Part shown: positions 16,636 to 24,036 of the stretch, piece after piece
Layout: each line of letters begins with the position of its first letter
Numbering within the stretch: position 1 is the first letter of the stretch
Assembly (NCBI GenBank): GCA_027459665.1
Contig: DAIDHN010000022.1
Span: 1 to 59,151 of the forward strand
Direction of reading: 5' to 3'
DNA from: Chthonomonadaceae bacterium
GTDB taxonomy: Bacteria > Armatimonadota > Chthonomonadetes > Chthonomonadales > Chthonomonadaceae
DNA: 59,151 bases
Notes under the pieces: generated by a model
Databases searched by the model: none
What the model was told of the DNA's origin: nothing
Seen by the model: only the letters and a program-made list of their open reading frames with translations
Made by a program: the position numbers and the translations under genes

Positions 16636-18516
16636 CTACTTGTTTCTCACTGCTTCCAGCAGGCTGTTTACCAGCGCATCATCTGCAGCAGCAGGTTTGC
16701 CTGGATAAGATGCGGCAATACTGCGGGCAAACTGCCGAAACTCTTCTGGGGAAACCGCTTTGCGCCCCTGTTTTTCAGACAGGTAGGCTGCACCTACAAT
16801 GGCAGAACAGTCTGCGCCAAACTGCGGCGTCATAAGCGAAGGCACGCCTGCCCGAATGCACTGCACCATATTGAGTATCTCCCCATAAAAAGAAGAGGGC
16901 CAGGGCACCCAGTTGGGGCCGCTTACTGCAATGGTGCGCGTATTGCCGGCTGCGTCGTAGATAACGGCCACCCTTTTTCCATCCTGAAGCCCCATTTCTA
17001 TGCGCCCGGTAGAACCAATGTACACAGTGTCTGGCGAATCCTGGTGGCTCCATGAGCCTTCCACATGTGCTGTACACCATGCACCATTGGCAGGGTTTTC
17101 AAACAAAATCAAAATGTGGGCATCATCATCTACCGTAACAGTCTGGTATCTGCCATCCAGAATGCGCTGCGGCATTCGTATCGACATGCCAAACGGGTTG
17201 GCAGCGCGCACCTGCACCGGCTGCCAGTCTAAACCAGCCACAAACCATGCAGCGCCTATGGCATGTATACCATTATCCAGCAGAGAACCGCCTCCACCAA
17301 AATCAGGGTTCCAAAACGGCGCCCTGTTTTCCGGCCCGCCATGCGCCTGAGTGAGAAACATAGAAACCAGGTCTCCAATTGCTCCTGCCTGCACCAGTTT
17401 GCGCACAGTGTAGTACTCTGGCTCAAACAGCCAGTTTTCGTTGTGCTGATAAAACCTGCCGCTTTTCATCTGTGCATCTATCAAGCGCTCGGTTTCCAGC
17501 CAGCTTCTCGAAACGGGTTTTTCGCACATTACATGAATGCCTGCCTGCAGCGCCTGTATAGAGAGCGAAACATGCAGATTAGGCTGTGTGCAAATATCCG
17601 CCAGGTCGGGCTGTACGGTATCAATTACCTCCTGCAGGCTGCTGCAGAGGCGCACATCTTTCAAATCTTCTCTCAGTCTGTCTGCTGTTTCGGTATCTCC
17701 CCGCTCAATGGCCTTCTGGCATTTTTCTTCTACCAGCTGCTTCATGCGTTTCATTGCGCTTTGCAGGGCATCGGGGTCGGGGTCGCACAGTGCAGCAAGC
17801 CAAGAATGTTCCATCTCCAGGTGTGCAGGCAGATGCGCTCCGCGAAAAATAGAACCTGTGCCAATAGCGGCAATGCGAATGCGAGGTTTTGCGCCATTCT
17901 GTGCAAGCGGCTGAGGGCGTGTTTCCGGCTCTGCTGCGGGTGCACTGTTTTCATGTATCAGGCTCTCCAGCACAGGTGGAGCGAGCGTTTCGGTTATCTG
18001 TACGGGCGGCGCTTCGGGGGCCATTACCGATTCGGGCGAGGTTTGCCCGGTAGGGGTTTGCACCATCTTCTGCTCCAGTTCAGCTAGCATTCGGTCGGCG
18101 TTTTTTTCCATGTCTGAAAGGTCGAGAGCAGGCGGAGCAGACTCTGCAGCGGTTTGCACCGCGCGCGCTCTCAATTGTGTAATCTGCCGTTCCATGTCTG
18201 CCCTGCGGTCGGGCAGGCTGATACGCATGCTTTCCGCCTCAGCGGCAGCTTGTTCTGCAGCCTTGCGCAATGGTTCCATTTCATTGCGCAACATTGCAAC
18301 TTCGGCACGCAGTGTGTCTGCCACAGAGTCTGCCTGCCCGGTTTGGGCAGGCAGCTTGCTCATCAGCAAATTCAGGCGTGCATCTTTCTGTTTCAGGTCT
18401 TCCTGCAAACGATTGCGTCGCATAATAGACTGCACCACCTGCTCTTGCAGCTGGTTTTGTGCAATGCGAATCGCGGCAATGGCCTGTTCGAGGGTTTGTG
18501 CTGGCTCATCCGCCAT
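16636..18516 (-). CDS. Gfo/Idh/MocA-type oxidoreductase fused to an N-terminal coiled coil
   Basis: About 626 residues. The C-terminal part (from about 225) is a Gfo/Idh/MocA enzyme: the Rossmann loop IAAIGTGSIFRGAHLPAH, then GIHVMCEKPVSRSW with the family's EKP lysine, and a C-terminal sugar-binding half including GGGSLLDNGIHAIGAAWF. These enzymes oxidise or reduce sugars with NAD(P). The first 110 residues are helical and heptad-like (LEQAIAAIRIAQNQLQEQVV...) and recall PspA/IM30 helices; a Pro/Glu-rich linker follows. A charged insertion (MKQLVEEKCQKAIERGD) interrupts the Rossmann domain. The start at 18516 has GGGGGA upstream and lies 25 bases after atpA. Its place between atpA and atpG is exceptional. 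Substrate unknown. Confidence 0.85.
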   Translation of the reverse strand: MADEPAQTLEQAIAAIRIAQNQLQEQVVQSIMRRNRLQEDLKQKDARLNLLMSKLPAQTGQADSVADTLRAEVAMLRNEMEPLRKAAEQAAAEAESMRISLPDRRADMERQITQLRARAVQTAAESAPPALDLSDMEKNADRMLAELEQKMVQTPTGQTSPESVMAPEAPPVQITETLAPPVLESLIHENSAPAAEPETRPQPLAQNGAKPRIRIAAIGTGSIFRGAHLPAHLEMEHSWLAALCDPDPDALQSAMKRMKQLVEEKCQKAIERGDTETADRLREDLKDVRLCSSLQEVIDTVQPDLADICTQPNLHVSLSIQALQAGIHVMCEKPVSRSWLETERLIDAQMKSGRFYQHNENWLFEPEYYTVRKLVQAGAIGDLVSMFLTQAHGGPENRAPFWNPDFGGGGSLLDNGIHAIGAAWFVAGLDWQPVQVRAANPFGMSIRMPQRILDGRYQTVTVDDDAHILILFENPANGAWCTAHVEGSWSHQDSPDTVYIGSTGRIEMGLQDGKRVAVIYDAAGNTRTIAVSGPNWVPWPSSFYGEILNMVQCIRAGVPSLMTPQFGADCSAIVGAAYLSEKQGRKAVSPEEFRQFARSIAASYPGKPAAADDALVNSLLEAVRNK

Positions 18517-18541
18517 GGCTGGCCTGTTCCCCCTGCCGGTA

Positions 18542-20239
18542 TCAGGAAATAAACTGGTTCCGGTATTTGTTGATGGCGCCAACCAGTTCGGCTTCCGTAT
18601 CGGCGCTCAGGTCTTTGGTACTGCGAATTTTTTCCATAACATCAGGGTACTGGTCTGCCATGAATGTATGAAAGCCCTCTTCAAAACTGCGTACTTTGTC
18701 TACAGCAATATCATCTAGAAAGCCGTTGTTTGCCGCAAAGATAATGGTAACCATTTGTTCCATTGGCATGGGTTTGTACTGCGGCTGCTTCAAAATTTCC
18801 ACCAGCCTCATGCCTCGTTCCAGCTGATCGCGGGTAGCCTTGTCGAGGTCTGAGGCAAACTGCGAAAACGCCTGCACTTCGCGAAACTGTGCAAGGTCAA
18901 GGCGCATTTTACCAGCTACTTTTGCGCTTTTCATTGCATTGGGCTGTGCCGATCTTCCCACTCTCGAAACCGAAATACCCACATTGATAGCCGGGCGCAC
19001 GCCAGAGAAGAAAAGGTCTGGCTCCAGAAATATCTGTCCGTCGGTAATTGAAATTACGTTGGTAGGAATGTAGGCAGACACGTCGGATGCGAGGGTTTCA
19101 ATGATAGGCAGCGCGGTAAGGCTGCCGCCGGTGCCGGGTTTTTTGCGCACTTCCAGTGCATCGGCGCCGGGCATCTCTGCCAGTTCCTTGCGTGCGTGGT
19201 CGCGGCCCTCGCCCCCCTTGTATATTTTGCCGTTTACTCCGTCTGCGGTGCCTGCAGCAGCATCTTTCTGCACCACAATGTAATCTTCACGCACCTTGGC
19301 GGCGCGCTCCAGCAGTCGGCTGTGAATGTAAAACACGTCGCCAGGGTATGCCTCGCGCCCTGGCGGGCGGCGCAGCAGCAGCGAGACCTGGCGGTAGGCT
19401 ACAGCCTGTTTGGAAAGATCATCGTACACTACCAGTGCATGCTTGCCGAGGTCGCGAAAGTATTCGCCTATGGTGCAGCCCGTGTAAGGCGCTATGTACT
19501 GCAGCGGCGCCGGGTCTGATGCGGTAGCAGCTACAATAATGGTGTAGTCCATTGCTCCAGCGGCTTCCAGTGCGCGCCGCACGTTTTCTACAGTCGTTGC
19601 TTTCTGGCCAATTGCAACGTAAATGCAAACTACATCGCCGCCCTTCTGGTTAATAATGGTATCTATGGCAATGGCAGTTTTGCCCACGCCACGGTCGCCG
19701 ATAATCAGTTCGCGCTGTCCTCTTCCTATGGGCACCAGTGCGTCTACAGCCTTCAGGCCGGTTTGCAGTGGTTCTTTCACCGGCTGCCTGTCTACCACGC
19801 CCGGAGCGCGGTTTTCGATAGTGCGGCTTTCGGTGGTAATAATGGGGCCTTTGCCGTCTAGCGGGTCGCCTACAGCGCTCACAATTCTACCCAGCATGGC
19901 TTCGCCCACTGGCACTTCGATAATGCGGCCTGTGCGCTTAACGGTTGTGCCTTCTTTTACTTCTTCACAAGGGCCAAGAATCATTGCGCCAACGTTGTCT
20001 TCTTCCAGGTTGAGCGCCATGGCGCGTATCACAGCATTGTTCTGGTCGGTAAGCGGGTTGCCTTTGTCATCTACAAACTCCAGCAGTTCCGAGACCATAC
20101 ATTCCCGCAAGCCGTACACGCGTGCAATACCGTCGCCTACCTGCAGCACGGTACCCACACCTACTTCGGTAACTTCACGCGTATATGACTGGAGCTCCTG
20201 CTCCAGAATGGAGGTTATCTCTTCCGGTCGAATGGCCAT
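18542..20239 (-). CDS. atpA: F-type ATP synthase alpha subunit, with insertion
   Basis: The non-catalytic nucleotide-binding F1 subunit. The Walker A motif GDRGVGKT (181-188), [13 protein letters not shown], the [19 protein letters not shown] segment and [13 protein letters not shown] are conserved. At 565 residues it is about 50 longer than usual. About 45-50 of the extra residues lie between LLERAAK (about 315) and [12 protein letters not shown] (about 371), where most alpha subunits have only a few; another short insert ([13 protein letters not shown], about 56-68) sits in the N-terminal barrel. GGAGAAGAG stands before the start at 20239. The frame is intact, so the insertions are probably real parts of the protein. 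Confidence 0.97.
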   Translation of the reverse strand: MAIRPEEITSILEQELQSYTREVTEVGVGTVLQVGDGIARVYGLRECMVSELLEFVDDKGNPLTDQNNAVIRAMALNLEEDNVGAMILGPCEEVKEGTTVKRTGRIIEVPVGEAMLGRIVSAVGDPLDGKGPIITTESRTIENRAPGVVDRQPVKEPLQTGLKAVDALVPIGRGQRELIIGDRGVGKTAIAIDTIINQKGGDVVCIYVAIGQKATTVENVRRALEAAGAMDYTIIVAATASDPAPLQYIAPYTGCTIGEYFRDLGKHALVVYDDLSKQAVAYRQVSLLLRRPPGREAYPGDVFYIHSRLLERAAKVREDYIVVQKDAAAGTADGVNGKIYKGGEGRDHARKELAEMPGADALEVRKKPGTGGSLTALPIIETLASDVSAYIPTNVISITDGQIFLEPDLFFSGVRPAINVGISVSRVGRSAQPNAMKSAKVAGKMRLDLAQFREVQAFSQFASDLDKATRDQLERGMRLVEILKQPQYKPMPMEQMVTIIFAANNGFLDDIAVDKVRSFEEGFHTFMADQYPDVMEKIRSTKDLSADTEAELVGAINKYRNQFIS

Positions 20240-20258
20240 AAGATCAGTCTCTTCTCCG

Positions 20259-20278
20259 GCGCAGGGTTTTCTCTGCGC
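20259..20278 (-). other. Small hairpin between atpH and atpA
   Basis: GCGCAG and CTGCGC are inverted arms with an eight-base loop in the 83-base atpH-atpA gap, just upstream of the atpA ribosome site. A role in adjusting atpA expression is possible but unproven. Confidence 0.35.
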
Positions 20279-20322
20279 ACATAAATGGTATGTTGCTTAT
20301 TTCCGATTGGTTCAGAATGGGT

Positions 20323-20871
20323 TCATGCATCCTGCAGCATATGCTCACGCAGTCTCTCCAAAGTGCCTCGCACACTGCCATCCAGCACATTGTCGTTGAA
20401 GCGCACCAGCACTCCTCCCAGAATATCCGGGTCTACATGCACATGCAGGGTAACATTTTTGCCAGTGCGTTTCTGCAGGCTTTCTCGAATATCGTTTTCT
20501 TCCTGGGGGGTTGGCGCCACAGCAAACGTAGCTTCTGCGCGCAGAATGCCCTTGTCCTGGTCTGCCAGCAGGCGCAGTTCAGCAGGTATTTCTGTCAGCA
20601 CTGCCTCACGCCTCTTGTCTGCCAGCAGGCGTACAAAAGCCAGGGTAAGCGGGCAGACGCTGTTTTGCAGCAGTTTTGCAGCAATCTCCCGTTTCCTGCC
20701 CGATGGAATGAGCGGGCTGAGCCAGAACTGCTGAAAAGCAGGGGCAGCCTGTATCATTTCCTGCAGCGAGGCAAAATCTTTTTCAATGGTTTCCACCATG
20801 TTTTGCGCTTTTGCCGCCTGAAAGAGGGCAGTAGCATAGCGCCTTGCGGCTCGTGCATCACCAGAAGCCAT
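20323..20871 (-). CDS. atpH: F-type ATP synthase delta subunit
   Basis: The delta subunit (OSCP homologue) ties the peripheral stalk to the top of F1. Its 182 residues show the N-terminal helical domain (ARRYATALFQAAKAQNMVETIEKDF) and the conserved C-terminal end with HVHVDPDILGGVLVRFNDNVLDGSVRGTLERLREHM, which is diagnostic. The gene begins two bases after the end of atpF and sits in the usual order before atpA. Length and domain layout are normal. Confidence 0.94.
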   Translation of the reverse strand: MASGDARAARRYATALFQAAKAQNMVETIEKDFASLQEMIQAAPAFQQFWLSPLIPSGRKREIAAKLLQNSVCPLTLAFVRLLADKRREAVLTEIPAELRLLADQDKGILRAEATFAVAPTPQEENDIRESLQKRTGKNVTLHVHVDPDILGGVLVRFNDNVLDGSVRGTLERLREHMLQDA

Positions 20872-20873
20872 AA

Positions 20874-21401
20874 CTACGCATTCTCCCTGTTTTGTGTTTG
20901 TGCGGCCAGCGCGACAAAATTTTGAATCAGCGCTCTCTGTGCCTTGTCATTGTTTAGATCGCGAAAAGAATTTTCTGCGGCTTCCAGCGTAAGCTGCACG
21001 GTTTTCTGCCGCAAAAGAATGCGCTGTTTTGCGCGTTCGCGTGCTATTTCCTCTTCCGCCTTGCGCCTTAGTTCTTCAACAGCTTCTTTCGCTTCGTTCA
21101 TAATGCGCGTGCTCACCTCTTCGGCCTCGCGCTGTGCCACATCCAGCCTTGCCCGGTACTCGCGGTCTATGGAGGCCAGGCGGTCGGCGTACTCGTCGCG
21201 CACCTGTTTGGCCTCGTTGTATACCTGTTCCGCCTTGTCGTAACTGTCTGAAATAGTGCGTGTTCTTTCCTTAAAGAATGAACTTATCATAGGGCCGGCC
21301 AGCCGAACAATAATAAGCACCAGTAGAATGAAGCCAAGCAGAATGGAAATGGTTCTGTCTGGAAATTCAATCTCAAAAGGGTTGATAATCAAGTGCTGCA
21401 T
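20874..21401 (-). CDS. atpF: F-type ATP synthase b subunit (second of two)
   Basis: A peripheral stalk subunit of 175 residues: one N-terminal transmembrane helix (about 17-37) followed by a long charged coiled coil rich in Glu, Lys and Ala. It starts inside the stop of the preceding b-type gene (TAATG), so translation is coupled, and is followed two bases later by atpH. Two adjacent, different b-type genes imply a b/b' heterodimeric stalk as in cyanobacteria and many alphaproteobacteria. Which copy should be called b or b' is arbitrary here. Confidence 0.9.
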   Translation of the reverse strand: MQHLIINPFEIEFPDRTISILLGFILLVLIIVRLAGPMISSFFKERTRTISDSYDKAEQVYNEAKQVRDEYADRLASIDREYRARLDVAQREAEEVSTRIMNEAKEAVEELRRKAEEEIARERAKQRILLRQKTVQLTLEAAENSFRDLNNDKAQRALIQNFVALAAQTQNRENA

Positions 21402-21922
21402 TATGAGGCGGCTCCTGTACCCTGCTGTACTGCCTGCGTCAGGTTTTTCTGAATGCTTGCCCGCAGAGAGCTTTCTTCTACAGTATTTTCCAGCATGGCT
21501 CCTGTCACAGCAAAGGCATTGCCTTCAATGCGGCTCTGCAGTGCAGCAAGCACTTCGGCGCTTTCCCGTGCTGCATCTGCCACGCCATTGCGCACTGTTT
21601 CTTCCATGGCGGCACGTGTTTCTGCCAGCAGTGTTTCCCGCTGGTTCTGCGCGTTTTTCACCACTTCCTGAATGTGTGTGCGGGCATCTGCTTCTGCTGC
21701 TTCAATACGTTTCTGGTATTCAGCGCGCAGATTTTCCATTTCCAGCTGCATATTTTCGCGCCCGGTGTACTTGCCCTCTATCTCCTCGTCCCGCTGCTTG
21801 ATATGCGCAAGCACTGGTCTCCACAAAATGCGTGTCAGCACCTGCAGAAGCACCAGAAACAGAACAATTTGCAGCACAAACACCTGCACATTGAAGTGCA
21901 ATTGTTGCAGAAGTGAACTCAT
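21401..21922 (-). CDS. atpF: F-type ATP synthase b-type subunit (first of two)
   Basis: A 173-residue stalk subunit. The N-terminal helix (about 12-32, FVLQIVLFLVLLQVLTRILWRPV) enters the membrane, and the remainder is coiled coil with IKQRDEEIEGKYTGRENMQLEMENLRAEYQKRIEAAEADA. The RPVLAHIKQRDEEI region matches the typical b/b' junction at the membrane. The gene follows atpE after a 67-base gap containing two hairpins and overlaps the second b gene by one base. It is only distantly similar to the second b gene, so they look like old paralogues with separate roles rather than a recent copy. Confidence 0.9.
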   Translation of the reverse strand: MSSLLQQLHFNVQVFVLQIVLFLVLLQVLTRILWRPVLAHIKQRDEEIEGKYTGRENMQLEMENLRAEYQKRIEAAEADARTHIQEVVKNAQNQRETLLAETRAAMEETVRNGVADAARESAEVLAALQSRIEGNAFAVTGAMLENTVEESSLRASIQKNLTQAVQQGTGAAS

Positions 21923-21931
21923 GTTTTTCCC

Positions 21932-21982
21932 ATGCGATGGCGGTTTATGGCCGCCACCGCATCACAAGGCCCTCAGCAGGGC
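21932..21982 (-). other. Two hairpins in the gap between atpE and the first b gene
   Basis: ATGCG-a-TGGCGG pairs with CCGCCA-c-CGCAT (21932-21962), and GCCCT-cagc-AGGGC forms a second stem (21969-21982). Located directly after atpE, they could protect the atpE message from 3' decay, or attenuate transcription, helping to make more c subunit than b subunit. Neither has a T run. Confidence 0.5.
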
Positions 21983-21989
21983 GTAAGGT

Positions 21990-22253
21990 TTAGTGAAGGT
22001 GGCTGATGATATCAGATGTCTGCGGCAGGTGGCTAAGCAGCAGGAAGCCCAGCAGCAGCGCAAAAATTACCAGCGATTCGATAAATGCCAGACCGATGAT
22101 CATCAGAATCTGCAGTCTGCCTGCAAGCTCAGGCTGGCGTGCAGAGCTTTCCAGTGCAGCGGCCACTGCGCGTCCCTGCCCCAAACCGGCGCCAATAACA
22201 GCAATCGGCACGCCCAGGCCAAGCGCCAGAGCAACAGCCATAAAGTAGACCAT
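21990..22253 (-). CDS. atpE: F-type ATP synthase c subunit
   Basis: The rotor ring subunit, 87 residues with two transmembrane helices (about 3-27 and 47-74) joined by the polar ESSARQPEL loop that contacts gamma and epsilon. The ion-carrying carboxylate is E59 in GLAFIESLVIFALL. S60 after it and Q26 in GLGQG are seen in sodium-type rings, but the usual following Thr and the Tyr five residues on are Leu61 and Phe64, so proton use is more likely while sodium is not excluded. It lies between atpB and the two b genes. A hairpin in its leader (22275-22289) may affect translation. Confidence 0.95.
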   Translation of the reverse strand: MVYFMAVALALGLGVPIAVIGAGLGQGRAVAAALESSARQPELAGRLQILMIIGLAFIESLVIFALLLGFLLLSHLPQTSDIISHLH

Positions 22254-22274
22254 AGAAGTTTATCCTTTCCAGAT

Positions 22275-22289
22275 CGGGGCGCTGCCCCG
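22275..22289 (-). other. Hairpin in the atpE leader
   Basis: CGGGGC and GCCCCG flank a three-base loop between atpB and atpE, upstream of the atpE ribosome site (AAAGGA). Leader structures affect c-subunit translation in other bacteria; a similar role here is inference. Confidence 0.4.
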
Positions 22290-22308
22290 CTTGTGGGTGA
22301 AATGAAAT

Positions 22309-23145
22309 TTAGTGACCTTCGGCATGAGCGGCATCGTGTTCGCCGTGGTCATGTTTTTCAGTCACCAGAGCAAGGTAGATGCAGGTAAGTATCGCAAACA
22401 CCAGCGCCTGCACCACATCGGTCATCAGCATGAGCGGGTAGAAAAGCAGGTGAAAGGGTATCCATCCCCATGCTGTGCCAAACAGAGTCGCCCCCAGCCC
22501 CGCCAGTATCACCAGCACCACATCTTCGCCAAATATGTTGCCAAACAATCGTATGGCAAGAGTAAACGGCTTCACGATTTCAGAAACCAGTTCAATCACG
22601 AAGAGTAGCGGCGATATGGCCAGCACCGGCCCGGCAAAATGTTTCAGGTGTCCCAGCACCCCTTGTGCCCGTATGCCCTCATACTGCACATACACAAACA
22701 CCACCAGCCCCAGAGCAAAGGTAATGGTGACGTTTGAGGTAGGCGAGTGAAAACCGGGGATAAGGCCAACCACATTCATCAGCAGAATGTAGAGAAACAA
22801 GGTTCCCACCAGCGGTGTGTACTTGCCCCCGCTGGGGCCAATGGTAGATTTCACAAAGTTATCCAGCCCGCCCACAGCAAATTCTACCAGGTTCTGCATA
22901 CCGCGCGGAATACGCTGCAGTTTGCGCCCGGCGGCAAGTGCAAAAATTACCAGCAGAAGCGCAATCAGCACAGAGTTGGCAAACAGAAGGCCCGCCGAAG
23001 GAATGTCTCCCGGCTGCACATCGGTTTTCACGCTGGCATGAGAGGCGGATACAGCCTGATCTGTCGAGACGCCCGACGGCCCCTGCGCGATTTGCATTCG
23101 CATACTGTTTCTGTTTACTTCATTCAACCCGGTGAACTTCGGCAC
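22309..23145 (-). CDS. atpB: F-type ATP synthase a subunit
   Basis: The stator ion channel, 278 residues with about six membrane helices. The essential arginine is R199 in VKPFTLAIRLFGNIFGEDVV, and the C-terminal helix region (ALVFAILTCIYLAL) is conserved. The start is a GTG at 23145, supported by GGGAGG eight bases upstream. The N-terminal 50 residues are polar and longer than in most homologues; starts at M15 or M17 are possible but lack a better ribosome site. It follows the atpI-like gene by 15 bases. The C-terminus is His- and Asp-rich. Confidence 0.95.
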   Translation of the reverse strand: MPKFTGLNEVNRNSMRMQIAQGPSGVSTDQAVSASHASVKTDVQPGDIPSAGLLFANSVLIALLLVIFALAAGRKLQRIPRGMQNLVEFAVGGLDNFVKSTIGPSGGKYTPLVGTLFLYILLMNVVGLIPGFHSPTSNVTITFALGLVVFVYVQYEGIRAQGVLGHLKHFAGPVLAISPLLFVIELVSEIVKPFTLAIRLFGNIFGEDVVLVILAGLGATLFGTAWGWIPFHLLFYPLMLMTDVVQALVFAILTCIYLALVTEKHDHGEHDAAHAEGH

Positions 23146-23160
23146 GAACCAACCTCCCGG

Positions 23161-23589
23161 CTAGTGCGGCTTACCTTCAGTGAGAGCCGCTCCCAGCGAT
23201 TTCAGTGTTATAACCACAGGCACAAGCAGTATGCCGGCTCCCATTGCCAGTGTAACTGCAGGGCCTCTTCCTGCCCAGTGAAAAGCTATGTAAAACAGTG
23301 CAATATAAAGCGGCAGCTTGGCAGCAAGCAGAAGAACAGCCCGCCATTTGGCAGAAGACTGCTTTTTTGCCCCCAGCAGCAAAGGCACAGAAACCATCTG
23401 CCCCGCCATGCTGAGCAGAGAAGCCGCCGCTCCTGCCAGGTACCCTTCCGCCCAGTCTGTGCGGCGGCCTGCCAGCAGAAACAGAAACACCCCTCCAGCA
23501 GTTACCGCAGAAGTGCGCATGCAGCGCATAGGAAAGCTTCTGCTTTCCAGCTTCTCATTTTCGCTCATCGCAACCTGTTGAAACCGCAT
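23161..23589 (-). CDS. atpI: ATP synthase subunit I-like membrane protein
   Basis: Up to 142 residues with four hydrophobic segments, the layout of AtpI, an assembly factor for the c ring that precedes atpB in most atp operons. Sequence conservation in this family is weak, so position is the main evidence. The first ATG (23589) overlaps a likely extended -10 element at 23592-23600, so the message may begin at or inside it; the second in-frame ATG at 23568 (MSENEKLES) may be the real start. It is followed closely by atpB and preceded by atpZ. Confidence 0.75.
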   Translation of the reverse strand: MRFQQVAMSENEKLESRSFPMRCMRTSAVTAGGVFLFLLAGRRTDWAEGYLAGAAASLLSMAGQMVSVPLLLGAKKQSSAKWRAVLLLAAKLPLYIALFYIAFHWAGRGPAVTLAMGAGILLVPVVITLKSLGAALTEGKPH

Positions 23590-23591
23590 TA

Positions 23592-23617
23592 ATTATGACA
23601 CGAAATTCTTCATTTCG
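23592..23617 (-). promoter_or_regulatory. Putative internal promoter with operator-like dyad before atpI
   Basis: Minus strand TGTCATAAT resembles an extended -10 box. Directly upstream, over the expected -35 position, lies the inverted repeat CGAAAT-5-ATTTCG (23601-23617). The same GTGTCATAATT occurs in the promoter before the ACT gene (26014-26022). This could give the core atp genes their own regulated start site. Confidence 0.45.
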
Positions 23618-23643
23618 ATGCGTATTTGCAAACTTTCTCGAGT

Positions 23644-24021
23644 TCATTTTTGCAGTCTTCTTACAATAGAAACCAGTCCACCGGCAGCAGTAATAACGCC
23701 AACAACAAAACCGGCGATAGTACACCAGGGGGTGGGGTGCATAAATTTTTTATCCAGCCAGTATCCAATCAGAGAAAATACCACCATCGGCCCCACCAGG
23801 GTAGAGCCAATAGAGTAGGCCAAAGCGCTCTTGTAAACCTGCCTGTCGTCTCCCGGCTGCGCAGGCATTTTCAGGCTGCGCGGTCTCACCCTTTCCAGGC
23901 GGGGAACAGGCGGCACATGAGCAGGGTGAGTAGGCCCTGGTTCTATCGGCTTCAGCCGCGGCGCATCTGGAATGCTGGGCAGCTGCGGCAGCTGACTGTT
24001 TTCTTTCTGCTCTTCTTCCAT
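23644..24021 (-). CDS. atpZ: AtpZ-like ATP synthase accessory protein
   Basis: A 125-residue protein whose first 60 residues are Pro-rich and polar, followed by two transmembrane helices. The segment SIGSTLVGPMVVFSLIGYWLDKKF is the signature of the AtpZ/F0F1-ATPase gene 1 family, which has been linked with magnesium or calcium handling and with ATP synthase assembly. It sits in the expected place before atpI and atpB. lysC ends 15 bases upstream, so the two are probably cotranscribed. Confidence 0.8.
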   Translation of the reverse strand: MEEEQKENSQLPQLPSIPDAPRLKPIEPGPTHPAHVPPVPRLERVRPRSLKMPAQPGDDRQVYKSALAYSIGSTLVGPMVVFSLIGYWLDKKFMHPTPWCTIAGFVVGVITAAGGLVSIVRRLQK

Positions 24022-24036
24022 CTCTTCCCCCCGGCA

